A stretch of DNA of 64,000 nucleotides, from assembly GCF_003987655.1 (NCBI RefSeq), contig NZ_NGKC01000003.1:1-64000 (forward strand). Direction: 5' to 3'. Of the stretch, positions 9,297-17,573 are shown one piece after another. Made by a program: the position numbers and the translations under genes. The DNA is from Vagococcus acidifermentans. Its GTDB lineage: Bacteria; Bacillota; Bacilli; Lactobacillales; Vagococcaceae. Each line of letters starts with the position of its first letter. Positions within the stretch are counted from its first letter, which is position 1. Below the pieces are notes generated by a model. The model saw nothing but the letters and a program-made list of their open reading frames with translations. It searched no databases and had not been told where the DNA came from.

Positions 9297-10347
9297 TGTG
9301 ATGCCAAGAAAAACATTGTTAAAAGAGCCGTTTAAAATTTCTCTGGGGTGGATTGACCATTCTGTCAGCGCTGTCGTGCATATTCATACGGATGAAGGGA
9401 TTAGCGGCTGCGGTGAGGGCTCGCCCGGCATTTTAATTACCGGGGAAACGCTGGACGGCACGGTGGCGTGTATTGAGCTGTTTGCCAAAAGTCTCATCGG
9501 AGTTAATCCGTTAGACATCGAAAAAGTGCATGACATCATGGACCGTATCGCGGCCCACGCGCCGTCAGCCAAAGCAGCAATCGACATTGCCTGTTATGAT
9601 ATTTTAGGAAAAAAAGCCGGTTTACCTGTTTATCAGCTGCTGGGAGGTCATGACCATGTTGTCAAGACAGACATGACAGTGGGAATCGAGAGCCCGGAAC
9701 GCATGGCAGAAAAAGCAAAATATTATGTCGCTAAAGGCTTCGATACAATTAAAATTAAAGTGGGCGATGATTTTGCAACAGACTTGCTGCGGGTCAAGCA
9801 CATCAGGGAAGCTGTCGGCAGCGGAGTGGCACTGCGTCTTGATGCCAATCAAGGCTGGTCACCAAAAGAAGCCGTCACGCTCATTCACCGATTGGCGGAT
9901 TATGACATCGAGCTGGTCGAACAGCCCGTACCATACAATGATTTTGACGGCTTGAAATTTGTCACAAGCCATGTTGATGTGCCGATCATGTCAGATGAAA
10001 GTTGTTTTGATTCGGCAGATGCGTTGAAGCTGGTGGCAGATAGGGTAGTGGATATTGTCAACATCAAGTTGATGAAATGCGGCGGTATTTTTGAAGCGTT
10101 GCGGATTTCCAATGTCTGTCAGGCGGCCGGTGTGGAATGTATGATTGGCTGTATGGTGGAAGAAACGAACATCGGCGTTACAGCTGCTGCTCATTTGGCT
10201 GCCGGCAACAAAAATATTACGCGGGCTGATCTGGATGCAGTCTTTTCGCTGGAGAATACGCCGGTAACAGGCGGCATAACGACTGAATTGACAAGTCTTC
10301 TGACACTTGACAGCAGCATTTCAGGTTTGGGTTTTGATATAACATAA
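9277..10347 (+). CDS. Dipeptide epimerase (enolase superfamily)
   Basis: The 356-residue protein has the muconate-lactonising-enzyme subgroup plan. A capping domain occupies residues 1-120 and a TIM barrel follows. The first base is in IKIKVG, the metal ligands are in LRLDANQGW, VEQP and SDES, and the second Lys is in VNIKLMKCGG. Relatives include L-Ala-D/L-Glu epimerases such as YcjG and YkfB, which recycle murein peptides. The ATG at 9277 is chosen because AAGGAGAG precedes it. Its place behind a peptide transporter supports this role, but the exact dipeptide is not shown by sequence alone. Confidence 0.85.
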   Translation: MKITKIDVMPRKTLLKEPFKISLGWIDHSVSAVVHIHTDEGISGCGEGSPGILITGETLDGTVACIELFAKSLIGVNPLDIEKVHDIMDRIAAHAPSAKAAIDIACYDILGKKAGLPVYQLLGGHDHVVKTDMTVGIESPERMAEKAKYYVAKGFDTIKIKVGDDFATDLLRVKHIREAVGSGVALRLDANQGWSPKEAVTLIHRLADYDIELVEQPVPYNDFDGLKFVTSHVDVPIMSDESCFDSADALKLVADRVVDIVNIKLMKCGGIFEALRISNVCQAAGVECMIGCMVEETNIGVTAAAHLAAGNKNITRADLDAVFSLENTPVTGGITTELTSLLTLDSSISGLGFDIT

Positions 10348-10359
10348 GGGAGGGATAAG

Positions 10360-11730
10360 ATGTATCATTCACTAGCTTATCTAAGTGTGCCTTTACCGGA
10401 AGATATTTTAAAAATGAAACATTATGGGGATTTTAAAGGAGCTTCTAAGCAAATAGATTATTTGTTAAACAATGTAAAATTACCAGATGCACTGGCAATA
10501 CGACTGGCCATTGAAAAAGATATTTTAAACGTATTGAATAGTGATGAATACCCGTATGACCATGAGGGAGCGTGTCAGCTCATGTCAGAGAAATTGAAGG
10601 ACTTTAGCGAACAAGAACTGCTGGATTTGCGTGAACAAGGAAAAGTCGACTGGCTGTTCGTCAACGGCATAGTCCACTATCAGCGCCGTTTTTTGGATAC
10701 ACTGGTCAAAACACAACCTGTTTATGCCGACCGCTTATATGTACAGGAAGACTCGCAAGTGGACAAGGACAGGCGGCACCAGCTGCAAGAGAATGTCCAG
10801 CTGATGAAAGAAAAAGGCGAAAGAGCGGCACGCATTCATCTGAAGAGTACAATCAAAATAAAAAAAGAATTTGAACGGGTGGGTGACAAGGTCAAAGTCC
10901 ATTTGCCTTTGCCGAAAAACTGTCTGCAAATCAGCGACATCGAAATTATCCGCTATGAACCGCAAGAAGCAACGATTGCTGATATCGATAGCGAACAGCG
11001 GACGATTTGTTTTGAAACGGAACTCGAACCAGATCAAGTATTCAGTGTGGAATATGCCTACACAAACAAGGTATCTTATGTGGCGCTCGATCCGGAAAAG
11101 GCTGTGACGCGAAACTATGCTTGCGATGTTTTGCCGCAGGCACCGCATATTCAATTCACACCGTATTTGCAGCTGCTTTTACAGGAAATCATCGGAGATG
11201 AAACGAACCCGGTGAAGCAGGCACGTGCTATTTTTGATTTTATCACCACACGTGTGAACTATTCGTTTATGCGCGAGTATGTTGCAATCGACAATATTTC
11301 AGAATATGCAGCTGTCAATCTCAAAGGCGATTGCGGGGTTCAGGCGCTGTTGTTTATCACGCTTTGCCGCATGGCGGGCATTCCCGCCAAATGGCAGTCC
11401 GGCCTGTATGTCTCGGAATATTATACCGGCTGTCACGACTGGGCACAGTTTTATGTGGCGCCATATGGCTGGGTATTTGCAGATTTATCCTTTGCAGGCA
11501 GCGCCTACCGCAGCGGACACTTGGACCGCTGGAATTATTATTTCGGCAACTTGGATATTTACCGCATGGTAGCCAACAGTGAAATTCAATCGGAGTTTGT
11601 GCCGCCTAAGCAATTTATTCGAGCCGACCCGATTGATAACCAGCGCGGAGAAGTTGAGTATGAAGATGGCGGCCTGCTGTATTCTCAGTTGGAGGTCGAC
11701 CAGCAGCTAATCAGTATGACAGAATTATAA
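10360..11730 (+). CDS. Transglutaminase-fold protein (possible peptidase)
   Basis: The 456-residue soluble protein has no signal peptide. Its transglutaminase-like core lies in the second half. The likely catalytic Cys is in GDCGVQALLF, His in GCHDWAQFYV and Asp in GWVFADLSF. The N-terminal 280 residues include a beta-rich region typical of the family. AGGGAGGG precedes the ATG, 12 bases after the epimerase stop. In Bacillus the dipeptide epimerase is paired with an NlpC/P60 peptidase (YkfC). This protein may be the analogous cytoplasmic peptidase here, which is an inference. A strong terminator follows. Confidence 0.75.
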   Translation: MYHSLAYLSVPLPEDILKMKHYGDFKGASKQIDYLLNNVKLPDALAIRLAIEKDILNVLNSDEYPYDHEGACQLMSEKLKDFSEQELLDLREQGKVDWLFVNGIVHYQRRFLDTLVKTQPVYADRLYVQEDSQVDKDRRHQLQENVQLMKEKGERAARIHLKSTIKIKKEFERVGDKVKVHLPLPKNCLQISDIEIIRYEPQEATIADIDSEQRTICFETELEPDQVFSVEYAYTNKVSYVALDPEKAVTRNYACDVLPQAPHIQFTPYLQLLLQEIIGDETNPVKQARAIFDFITTRVNYSFMREYVAIDNISEYAAVNLKGDCGVQALLFITLCRMAGIPAKWQSGLYVSEYYTGCHDWAQFYVAPYGWVFADLSFAGSAYRSGHLDRWNYYFGNLDIYRMVANSEIQSEFVPPKQFIRADPIDNQRGEVEYEDGGLLYSQLEVDQQLISMTEL

Positions 11731-11739
11731 TGACGTGAA

Positions 11740-11770
11740 ACAGATTTGCTCGTTAAGCAGATCTGTTTTT
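11740..11770 (+). terminator. Terminator of the peptide operon
   Basis: ACAGATTTGCT pairs with AGCAGATCTGT (one G-T pair) across a five-base loop, followed by TTTTTC. Confidence 0.85.
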
Positions 11771-11827
11771 CATTTCCCGCTGTTTTTGTTAAAATAACTT
11801 TACTTAAACAAGCGGGAGAGTGATGGG

Positions 11828-12322
11828 ATGATTCGACAAATCAATCAGGACAATGGGCTTGAAGTCCGGCAAGTCTTGGCGATTTATAACCGGGCAATAC
11901 GCCGGACAACAGATAACTACACGGAGCAGGAAGTGACGTTTCACGAAATGACACGGCGAATCAAGGACAAACAGGTTCAAGGCATCCCTTTTTTTGTCTG
12001 TATAACGGCAGGCGAAGTGACTGGATTTGCGACATATGGTGCTTTTCGCGCACCTTCTGCCTATCGTTTTACAGTGGAGCATTCCATCTACGTCCATCCG
12101 ACACATCGAAATAAAGGCATTGCCAGCCGGCTGATGCAGGAATTAATCGATGCAGCGACAGAAAATGGGATGCGCGCCATGATTGGTGTCATTGACAGCC
12201 AAAATAGCGGAAGCATCCATTTGCATGAAAAAATGGGGTTTGAGTTCAAAGGCAAGCTGGAAAAAGTCGGCTATAAATTCGGCAACTGGCTGGATGTAGT
12301 CTTATTCGAACGACATTTATAG
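11828..12322 (+). CDS. GNAT N-acetyltransferase
   Basis: The 164-residue single-domain protein contains the acetyl-CoA-binding motif A (IYVHPTHRNKGIASRLMQEL). It has the late segments seen in phosphinothricin/methionine-sulfoximine acetyltransferase-like members (MIGVIDSQNSGSIHLHEKMG). The substrate is unknown. It has its own ribosome site and stands alone between two terminator or promoter regions. Confidence 0.82.
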   Translation: MIRQINQDNGLEVRQVLAIYNRAIRRTTDNYTEQEVTFHEMTRRIKDKQVQGIPFFVCITAGEVTGFATYGAFRAPSAYRFTVEHSIYVHPTHRNKGIASRLMQELIDAATENGMRAMIGVIDSQNSGSIHLHEKMGFEFKGKLEKVGYKFGNWLDVVLFERHL

Positions 12323-12350
12323 CTTAGCATGTAACTTTGGCGGGGAATGA

Positions 12351-12379
12351 TTGCTTTATCGACGATAATCCGCTAAGAT
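12351..12379 (+). promoter_or_regulatory. Probable promoter of the rRNA methyltransferase gene
   Basis: TTGCTT (12351-12356) and TAAGAT (12374-12379) are 17 bases apart, 33 bases upstream of the ATG. Confidence 0.4.
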
Positions 12380-12412
12380 AATGGAGAAAATATAGAGAAA
12401 AAGAGAGAAAAC

Positions 12413-13792
12413 ATGACAAAAAAACATATACCAGTTGCTAAAAATCAGACAGTCGATGTGGTCATCGAAGATTTGACACATGAGGGATTAGGCGTAGGAA
12501 AAGTAGACGGCTACCCGCTTTTTATCGAAAATGCCCTGCCGACAGAAAAAATGACTGTCCTCGTCTTGAAGGCAGGCCGAACATTCGGGTACGCTAAATG
12601 TTTGACACGCCATTCAACCAGCAAGGACAGAGTGCCGGAAACGAGCGATGTACTCATCCGAACGGGGATAGCGCCTCTGCATCATTTGGTGTACGAAGCA
12701 CAGCTTGCTTTTAAACAAAAACAAGTCGCCAATACACTGACCCGTATCGGTAAATTGCCGGACGTTCCTGTGCTGCCGACGATTGGCATGGAAAACCCGG
12801 TTGCGTACCGCAACAAAGCTCAAATACCAGTTCGTAAAGTAAACGGTATATTGGAAACAGGTTTTTTCAGAAAGAACAGCCATGACCTCGTGCCCATCAC
12901 TGATTTTTTTATTCAAAACAAAACAATTGATACGACCATTCACCATGTGAAAGAAATCGTCAAAAAATATCAGGTCAAACCTTACGACGAAACAGAGCAT
13001 ACCGGCAATTTACGGCACATCATCGTCAGGCGCGGGCATTACTCTGGGGAAATCATGGTCGTTTTAGTTACACGCAAGGAAAAACTGTTCAATCATGACA
13101 AAATCAGCCGTGAGATTGTCGAAAGGGTACCTGAAGTGGTCTCTATTATCCAAAACATCAACCCTCGACAGACAAATGTCATCATGGGAAAAGAGAACCG
13201 CACATTGTACGGAAAAGATGTGATTGAAGATATGCTGCTAGGAAAAACGTATCAAATTTCTGCCAACTCATTTTATCAGGTAAATACGAGCCAAGCTGAG
13301 GTATTGTATCAAACTGCCATTGATTTTGCTGAGTTCACCCCCGATGATATTGTCGTTGATGCTTATTGCGGTATCGGTACGATTGCTCTGTCGCTGGCAG
13401 ACTATGTCAAAAAAGTGTATGGTGTCGAAGTTATTCCCGAAGCAGTTGCAGATGCCCGCAAAAATGCAGCCCGCAATCAAGTGACGAATGCAGTGTTTGA
13501 AGCTGGTAAAGCTGAAACAGTTTTTGACAAGTGGGTGTCAGAAGGAATCACGGCCGATGTGCTGGTTGTGGACCCTCCAAGAAAGGGACTGGATGCTGGT
13601 TTCATTGCGCATGTACTGGAGATGGCGCCGAAAAAAATCGTATATATCTCCTGTAATCCAGCAACACTTGCCAGAGATTTGCGTTTGTTTGCCGACGGTG
13701 CGTATCATGTAGCAAAAGTCCAGCCGGTAGATTTGTTTCCGCAGACGACACATGTTGAGTTGGTAGCATTGATGTCAAGGGTGGAAGATTAA
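12413..13792 (+). CDS. rlmD: 23S rRNA (uracil-5-)-methyltransferase, RlmCD/RumA family
   Basis: The 459-residue protein has an N-terminal TRAM RNA-binding domain (about residues 5-65) and a TrmA/RumA-type methyltransferase domain. The SAM site is VVDAYCGIGTIALSLA, the DPPRKG loop is VVDPPRKGL, and the catalytic Cys is in YISCNPATLARDL. The C-terminus FPQTTHVELVALMSRVE is complete. It methylates uracil in 23S rRNA; whether it modifies one or both RlmC/RlmD sites is not decidable. The 3' end of this gene is a known integration hotspot for phages such as phi-m46.1 and for several ICEs in streptococci. GC content drops sharply just after the stop. Confidence 0.9.
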   Translation: MTKKHIPVAKNQTVDVVIEDLTHEGLGVGKVDGYPLFIENALPTEKMTVLVLKAGRTFGYAKCLTRHSTSKDRVPETSDVLIRTGIAPLHHLVYEAQLAFKQKQVANTLTRIGKLPDVPVLPTIGMENPVAYRNKAQIPVRKVNGILETGFFRKNSHDLVPITDFFIQNKTIDTTIHHVKEIVKKYQVKPYDETEHTGNLRHIIVRRGHYSGEIMVVLVTRKEKLFNHDKISREIVERVPEVVSIIQNINPRQTNVIMGKENRTLYGKDVIEDMLLGKTYQISANSFYQVNTSQAEVLYQTAIDFAEFTPDDIVVDAYCGIGTIALSLADYVKKVYGVEVIPEAVADARKNAARNQVTNAVFEAGKAETVFDKWVSEGITADVLVVDPPRKGLDAGFIAHVLEMAPKKIVYISCNPATLARDLRLFADGAYHVAKVQPVDLFPQTTHVELVALMSRVED

Positions 13793-13897
13793 AAGGCTGC
13801 AAAGCCCTATATATAGGACTTTAGACTGTTTAATTACTTCTAAATTCTTGTAAGAAGGAGAGAAAATAGTAGAGAGGAAAATCATAAAAATAAGTAG

Positions 13898-13946
13898 TGA
13901 GAGTACAGTTTAGATGAAAAAATTATTAGAGAGTATAGTTTAGATG
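13898..13946. repeat. Direct repeat pair upstream of caspase-like gene
   Basis: GAGAGTACAGTTTAGATG (13899-13916) and GAGAGTATAGTTTAGATG (13929-13946) differ at one base and start 30 bases apart. They lie in the 222-base gap between the rRNA methyltransferase and the caspase-like gene. They could be operator or attachment-flanking sequence; nothing else distinctive is seen in this gap. Confidence 0.5.
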
Positions 13947-14014
13947 TTTTTCTGTATTATTCGAGGTTGTGTGGTCAGGTTGGATGTAAAAGATGATTTG
14001 AGGAGGGTATCTTT

Positions 14015-15460
14015 ATGCAAAAGAAAGCAGTACTTTTTTCAGCAAGTGAATATCTTGATTCTCTTGCTTATCCGAAGCCTACACTTGACTTGTCAGGAGT
14101 AAGGTATGATATTTTAGCTATTGAAAAGAGACTAAATCAAATTGGTTTCAGTGTAGAAAAGAAAGAGAATGCATTTAAAGACGATTACATCCCGTTATTA
14201 CAACAAAGTGTAGAAAGAGTACCAACAGATGCTGTTCACATTGTGTATTTCTCAGGGCATGGTGGCCATTACAACGGTAAGAATTATATTTATCCCGCAG
14301 ATTTTGCTGTGCGATATGATGAATCAAAAGATTTGGATGCTGCAAGTATTAACATTGAAGATATTATTTCTGTATTCAAGGGCAAAGGAAGGCTAATCTT
14401 AATTTTAGATGCTTGTAGAAGCGATTTTGGATTATCCAAGGGGTATTATTCTGAAATGGCATCATCGGAAAATGTTTATATCGCTTATGGGACGATGTTT
14501 CAAGCAGAATCGATTGGGGTAAAAGGTGGGCTTAGTTGGTTTACTGAGGCTATTTGCGACGAGATATTAACACCTAATATAGATGTTGATACTCTATTCA
14601 CCAGAGTAAGGCAAAATGTTTTTAACAAACACTATACTCAAATCCCTCCAAGTGTAAATGCGTTATTAGATAAAGTAGTTCTTCATTCAGAACTAAATTA
14701 TAGTAATATCGATAAGCAGGTATATGACTTTATTGAAAAATATGGGGATGAGTATACCGATAAATATGGCTATTTCCATGGAGATGATTTAATTTTTATT
14801 GATGCGGCTCAGTACTTTAACATAGGCTTACTTGATGCAATTTGGATGTTTAAGAAAGTCGATAATAAAATTTGCAAGGACAAAGGCATAAATCTACCTG
14901 AACTTTCTGAAACAGAAGCGAAATTAGTATCATTTTTAGGCTTTTCACGAGGTGAAAAGTTCTTTACCTTTGATGAAAGCCATACTTGGTATTATAATGG
15001 ACGGCAAATTAGAATGGGTGAAATACCTCCTTTACCACCAAGTATGCAACGGAAATTACCAGAACAAGATAAGGAGATACAAATAGAAGGTGATATAACT
15101 TGCAATGTAGATAATAACAAGTTGTATTTTACACTGTCATCTAACATACCTGATGATACACCTTTAATTTCTACATTAAAGGGAAGAAACTATCGTGCTC
15201 AATCAAAAAGTATTGTAGTTAATAAAGAAGCTGTTTTTGGAGGTTTTTCAAATTGTAATCAATTTTTAATAGATGGGATTTATGAGTTTATAATTACTTG
15301 CCCGATTTATAGCGTGATGCCAGAATCTGTAAAGTCTATATTTGGAGAGGACAATCGTAATTTGATTGGGAAATACGTTGAATACAATCCAATAGGTGGA
15401 AATACTATAAAAATGATATTTAATTGTTCTGTAAATGACACGACTGTTAATATACTATAG
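14015..15460 (+). CDS. Caspase-fold (peptidase C14) protein
   Basis: The 481-residue protein has an N-terminal caspase/metacaspase domain (residues 1-215). The catalytic His82 is in YFSGHGGHYNG and Cys134 is in ILDACRSDFG. The middle (about 225-340) is a helical/mixed region with no family that I recognise. The last 130 residues are beta-rich without membrane segments. AGGAGGG precedes the ATG. It sits between the rRNA methyltransferase gene and the recombinase operon, on the opposite strand to the prophage and with its own low-GC composition, so it is probably accessory cargo. Bacterial caspase-like proteases occur in defence and cell-death systems; a role here is inference. No partner gene is adjacent on the same strand. 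Confidence 0.8.
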   Translation: MQKKAVLFSASEYLDSLAYPKPTLDLSGVRYDILAIEKRLNQIGFSVEKKENAFKDDYIPLLQQSVERVPTDAVHIVYFSGHGGHYNGKNYIYPADFAVRYDESKDLDAASINIEDIISVFKGKGRLILILDACRSDFGLSKGYYSEMASSENVYIAYGTMFQAESIGVKGGLSWFTEAICDEILTPNIDVDTLFTRVRQNVFNKHYTQIPPSVNALLDKVVLHSELNYSNIDKQVYDFIEKYGDEYTDKYGYFHGDDLIFIDAAQYFNIGLLDAIWMFKKVDNKICKDKGINLPELSETEAKLVSFLGFSRGEKFFTFDESHTWYYNGRQIRMGEIPPLPPSMQRKLPEQDKEIQIEGDITCNVDNNKLYFTLSSNIPDDTPLISTLKGRNYRAQSKSIVVNKEAVFGGFSNCNQFLIDGIYEFIITCPIYSVMPESVKSIFGEDNRNLIGKYVEYNPIGGNTIKMIFNCSVNDTTVNIL

Positions 15461-15541
15461 TGGTGCAGGGATGTTTGTAAAAATAGCTAAGTTACTGTTA
15501 AATGAATTAACTTGCTTAGTGGGTATACCAGAAAAAGAGCA

Positions 15542-15571
15542 GGCACCCTACATTAAAATTCGTAGAGTGCC
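15542..15571 (-). terminator. Terminator of the recombinase operon
   Basis: On the - strand GGCACTCTAC pairs with GTAGGGTGCC (one G-T pair) across a ten-base loop, followed a few bases later by CTCTTTTTC. It lies between the convergent caspase and recombinase genes. Confidence 0.65.
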
Positions 15572-15586
15572 TTACTTGTTTCAACC

Positions 15587-17155
15587 TTATTCGTTTACCT
15601 CCACCATCACGTTAGACTTAAATTCTATTGTAAATTTATCTTCATAAATCCAGACTTTTTCAACAATTCGTCTTACAAGAGTTTCATCATGTTCTATGAG
15701 GGTGGTATCTTGTTCATTTAGGAAGTTTGTCATTTCTTCAATTCTTTTATTGACTTCTTCCTGCCTTGCGTTTTTCAGAAGAAGGTCTTGCTTCTTATCC
15801 CTCAACTGATGAATTTCCTCTGCTATGTCATCGTAGTTGGAGCTGGAATGAACTAAGCTTAACAGTTTTTGCTGCAAATCATTTAGCTTGTTTTCTATAT
15901 TATCTAGTTCTTTGTTCTTCTCATTATTTAAAACAGAAGCTATATTATTTTTCAAGATAGGGAGGTAGCAATCCTTTTTATTTAAAATGTTATTGATGGC
16001 TTTTATAATAGATTCTTCTATATCTTTCTCGTGGACTGTTCTAGCATCACAAAACTGTCCAGTGTTTTCTAGCCTACTAACACATCTCCATACAATGGAT
16101 TTCTTTCCACGATTATTCCAGTGGACTCTGCGGTAGATTTCTTTACAAGTTCCACAAATAACTATGTTAGCAAAACAATGATTGCTACTGTAAGTTCTTT
16201 TATTCCCGCTAGGGCTGGTATAGGGAGATCTTCTTTTGGCTAATTCCTCTTGTACCTGCATATAAATATCTTTTGGGATAATAGGTTCATGGTTATTTTC
16301 TACATAGTATTGGGGTATTAAACCATTGTTCTTGACCCGTTTTTTAGTTAAGAAGTCAACAGTATAGGTTTTTTGTAAAAGAGCATCACCGATATATTTT
16401 TCATTTCGCAGTATTTTAGAAATATTACTAGTATGCCATATCTTATTACCTGCTCCGTTTAATATTCCATCAGCCTCTAGGCCTCTTTTAATTTTAAGCA
16501 TAGAGTTGCCTTCTAAGTATTCACGATATATGCGTTTAACAACCTCAGCTTCTTCAGGTACAATTACAAGTTTTGTATTTTCATCTTTAGTGTAACCAAG
16601 AAACCTGGAGCAATTTACTCTAACTTCGCCTTGCTGATATCTGTATTGTATGCCCATTTTAACATTTTGGCTTAAGGACTGACTCTCTTGCTGGGCTAAA
16701 GAAGCCATAATGGTTAGCATAACTTCACCTTTAGAGTCCATTGAGTTGATATTTTCTTTCTCAAAGAATACTGCTATGTTTTTATCTTTAAGCATTCTTA
16801 TATATTTTAAGCAGTCTAAAGTATTTCTAGCAAATCTACTAATAGACTTGGTGATAATCATGTCTATTTTCCCAGCCATACAGTCGTCTATCATTTTATT
16901 AAAGCCTTCTCTGTTTTTAGTATTTGTTCCTGAGATACCATCATCAGCAAAAATACCTGCCAGTTTCCAATTGGGTCTATTCTTAATATAAGAAGTATAA
17001 TGACTGATTTGAGTTTCATAACTTGATGCTTGTTCTTCATTTTCAGTAGAAACACGGCAGTAAGCAGCAACTCTAAGCTTAGGTTTTTTATTGTCTTTTG
17101 TTCTTTCCTTTGTTTTCCTTGCAGGAATAACCGTAACTTTCTTGTCACTTACCAT
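15587..17155 (-). CDS. Large serine recombinase 3 (site-specific integrase)
   Basis: The 522-residue protein has a resolvase domain with catalytic Ser36 in [10 protein letters not shown] and the arginines of SISRFARN. A Recombinase domain follows (about 160-280), then a zinc ribbon ([11 protein letters not shown] with later Cys pairs) and a long C-terminal coiled coil. It catalyses integration and/or excision between attP and attB. AAAGGAGTG precedes the ATG. It is the last gene of a three-gene recombinase operon and lies nearest to the presumed left attachment site. Confidence 0.92.
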   Translation of the reverse strand: MVSDKKVTVIPARKTKERTKDNKKPKLRVAAYCRVSTENEEQASSYETQISHYTSYIKNRPNWKLAGIFADDGISGTNTKNREGFNKMIDDCMAGKIDMIITKSISRFARNTLDCLKYIRMLKDKNIAVFFEKENINSMDSKGEVMLTIMASLAQQESQSLSQNVKMGIQYRYQQGEVRVNCSRFLGYTKDENTKLVIVPEEAEVVKRIYREYLEGNSMLKIKRGLEADGILNGAGNKIWHTSNISKILRNEKYIGDALLQKTYTVDFLTKKRVKNNGLIPQYYVENNHEPIIPKDIYMQVQEELAKRRSPYTSPSGNKRTYSSNHCFANIVICGTCKEIYRRVHWNNRGKKSIVWRCVSRLENTGQFCDARTVHEKDIEESIIKAINNILNKKDCYLPILKNNIASVLNNEKNKELDNIENKLNDLQQKLLSLVHSSSNYDDIAEEIHQLRDKKQDLLLKNARQEEVNKRIEEMTNFLNEQDTTLIEHDETLVRRIVEKVWIYEDKFTIEFKSNVMVEVNE

Positions 17156-17159
17156 TTAA

Positions 17160-17573
17160 TCACTCCTTTATTTGAACTAAGCTATAAACATATTCAGCCT
17201 GTTTAAAGGGGTCTTTGTACTTTTTTTCTTGCTTTTCTAATCTAAATGTCTTTGGGTAGCAGACAGGCACATTTTCTTTTTTAGGAAAGATTCTGCCTAA
17301 TTTTTTGGCTCTTTTTTTCCGCTCTAGTTGAACGGCATCAAAAGTATCTTTTTTAATAATCTGCGGATAATAGTCATCACCTAAATAAGAAATGTTTTGA
17401 AGTATTCTGCCTACACTAGAATGAGTTAGATTCAAACCTACTGATTTTGCAGTTGATGTTAAAGATGCACCTGTTAAATAGACGTCATATAAAAGTTGGA
17501 CCTGTTTAGCCTTATCTTTGTCAATAATGGCTTTTCCATCTTTTATTTGATAGCCAATGGGTGTGTGGCTCAT
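17160..17573 (-). CDS. Small recombinase-domain accessory protein
   Basis: The 137-residue protein resembles the central Recombinase (DNA-binding) domain of large serine recombinases, for example GYQIKDGKAIIDKDKAKQVQ and VGRILQNISYLGDDYYP. It lacks the catalytic resolvase domain and zinc ribbon. Its ATG abuts the stop of the upstream recombinase, and its stop is 4 bases from the downstream one. This position suggests an accessory or directionality factor, or an evolved fragment kept as a working gene. It is intact, with no internal stops. Confidence 0.75.
   Translation of the reverse strand: MSHTPIGYQIKDGKAIIDKDKAKQVQLLYDVYLTGASLTSTAKSVGLNLTHSSVGRILQNISYLGDDYYPQIIKKDTFDAVQLERKKRAKKLGRIFPKKENVPVCYPKTFRLEKQEKKYKDPFKQAEYVYSLVQIKE

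Noticed and set aside
13898-13946. CRISPR-like repeat
   Set aside because: Only two copies with a 12-base gap. No array or cas gene exists in the window.
15435-15647. A 70-residue + strand frame after the caspase gene
   Set aside because: It overlaps the recombinase terminator and the end of the recombinase gene, has no ribosome site and no protein-like pattern.
17160-17573. Decayed recombinase fragment
   Set aside because: The frame is intact, the gene is tightly coupled with both neighbours, and it has normal start and stop, so a working accessory gene is more likely.
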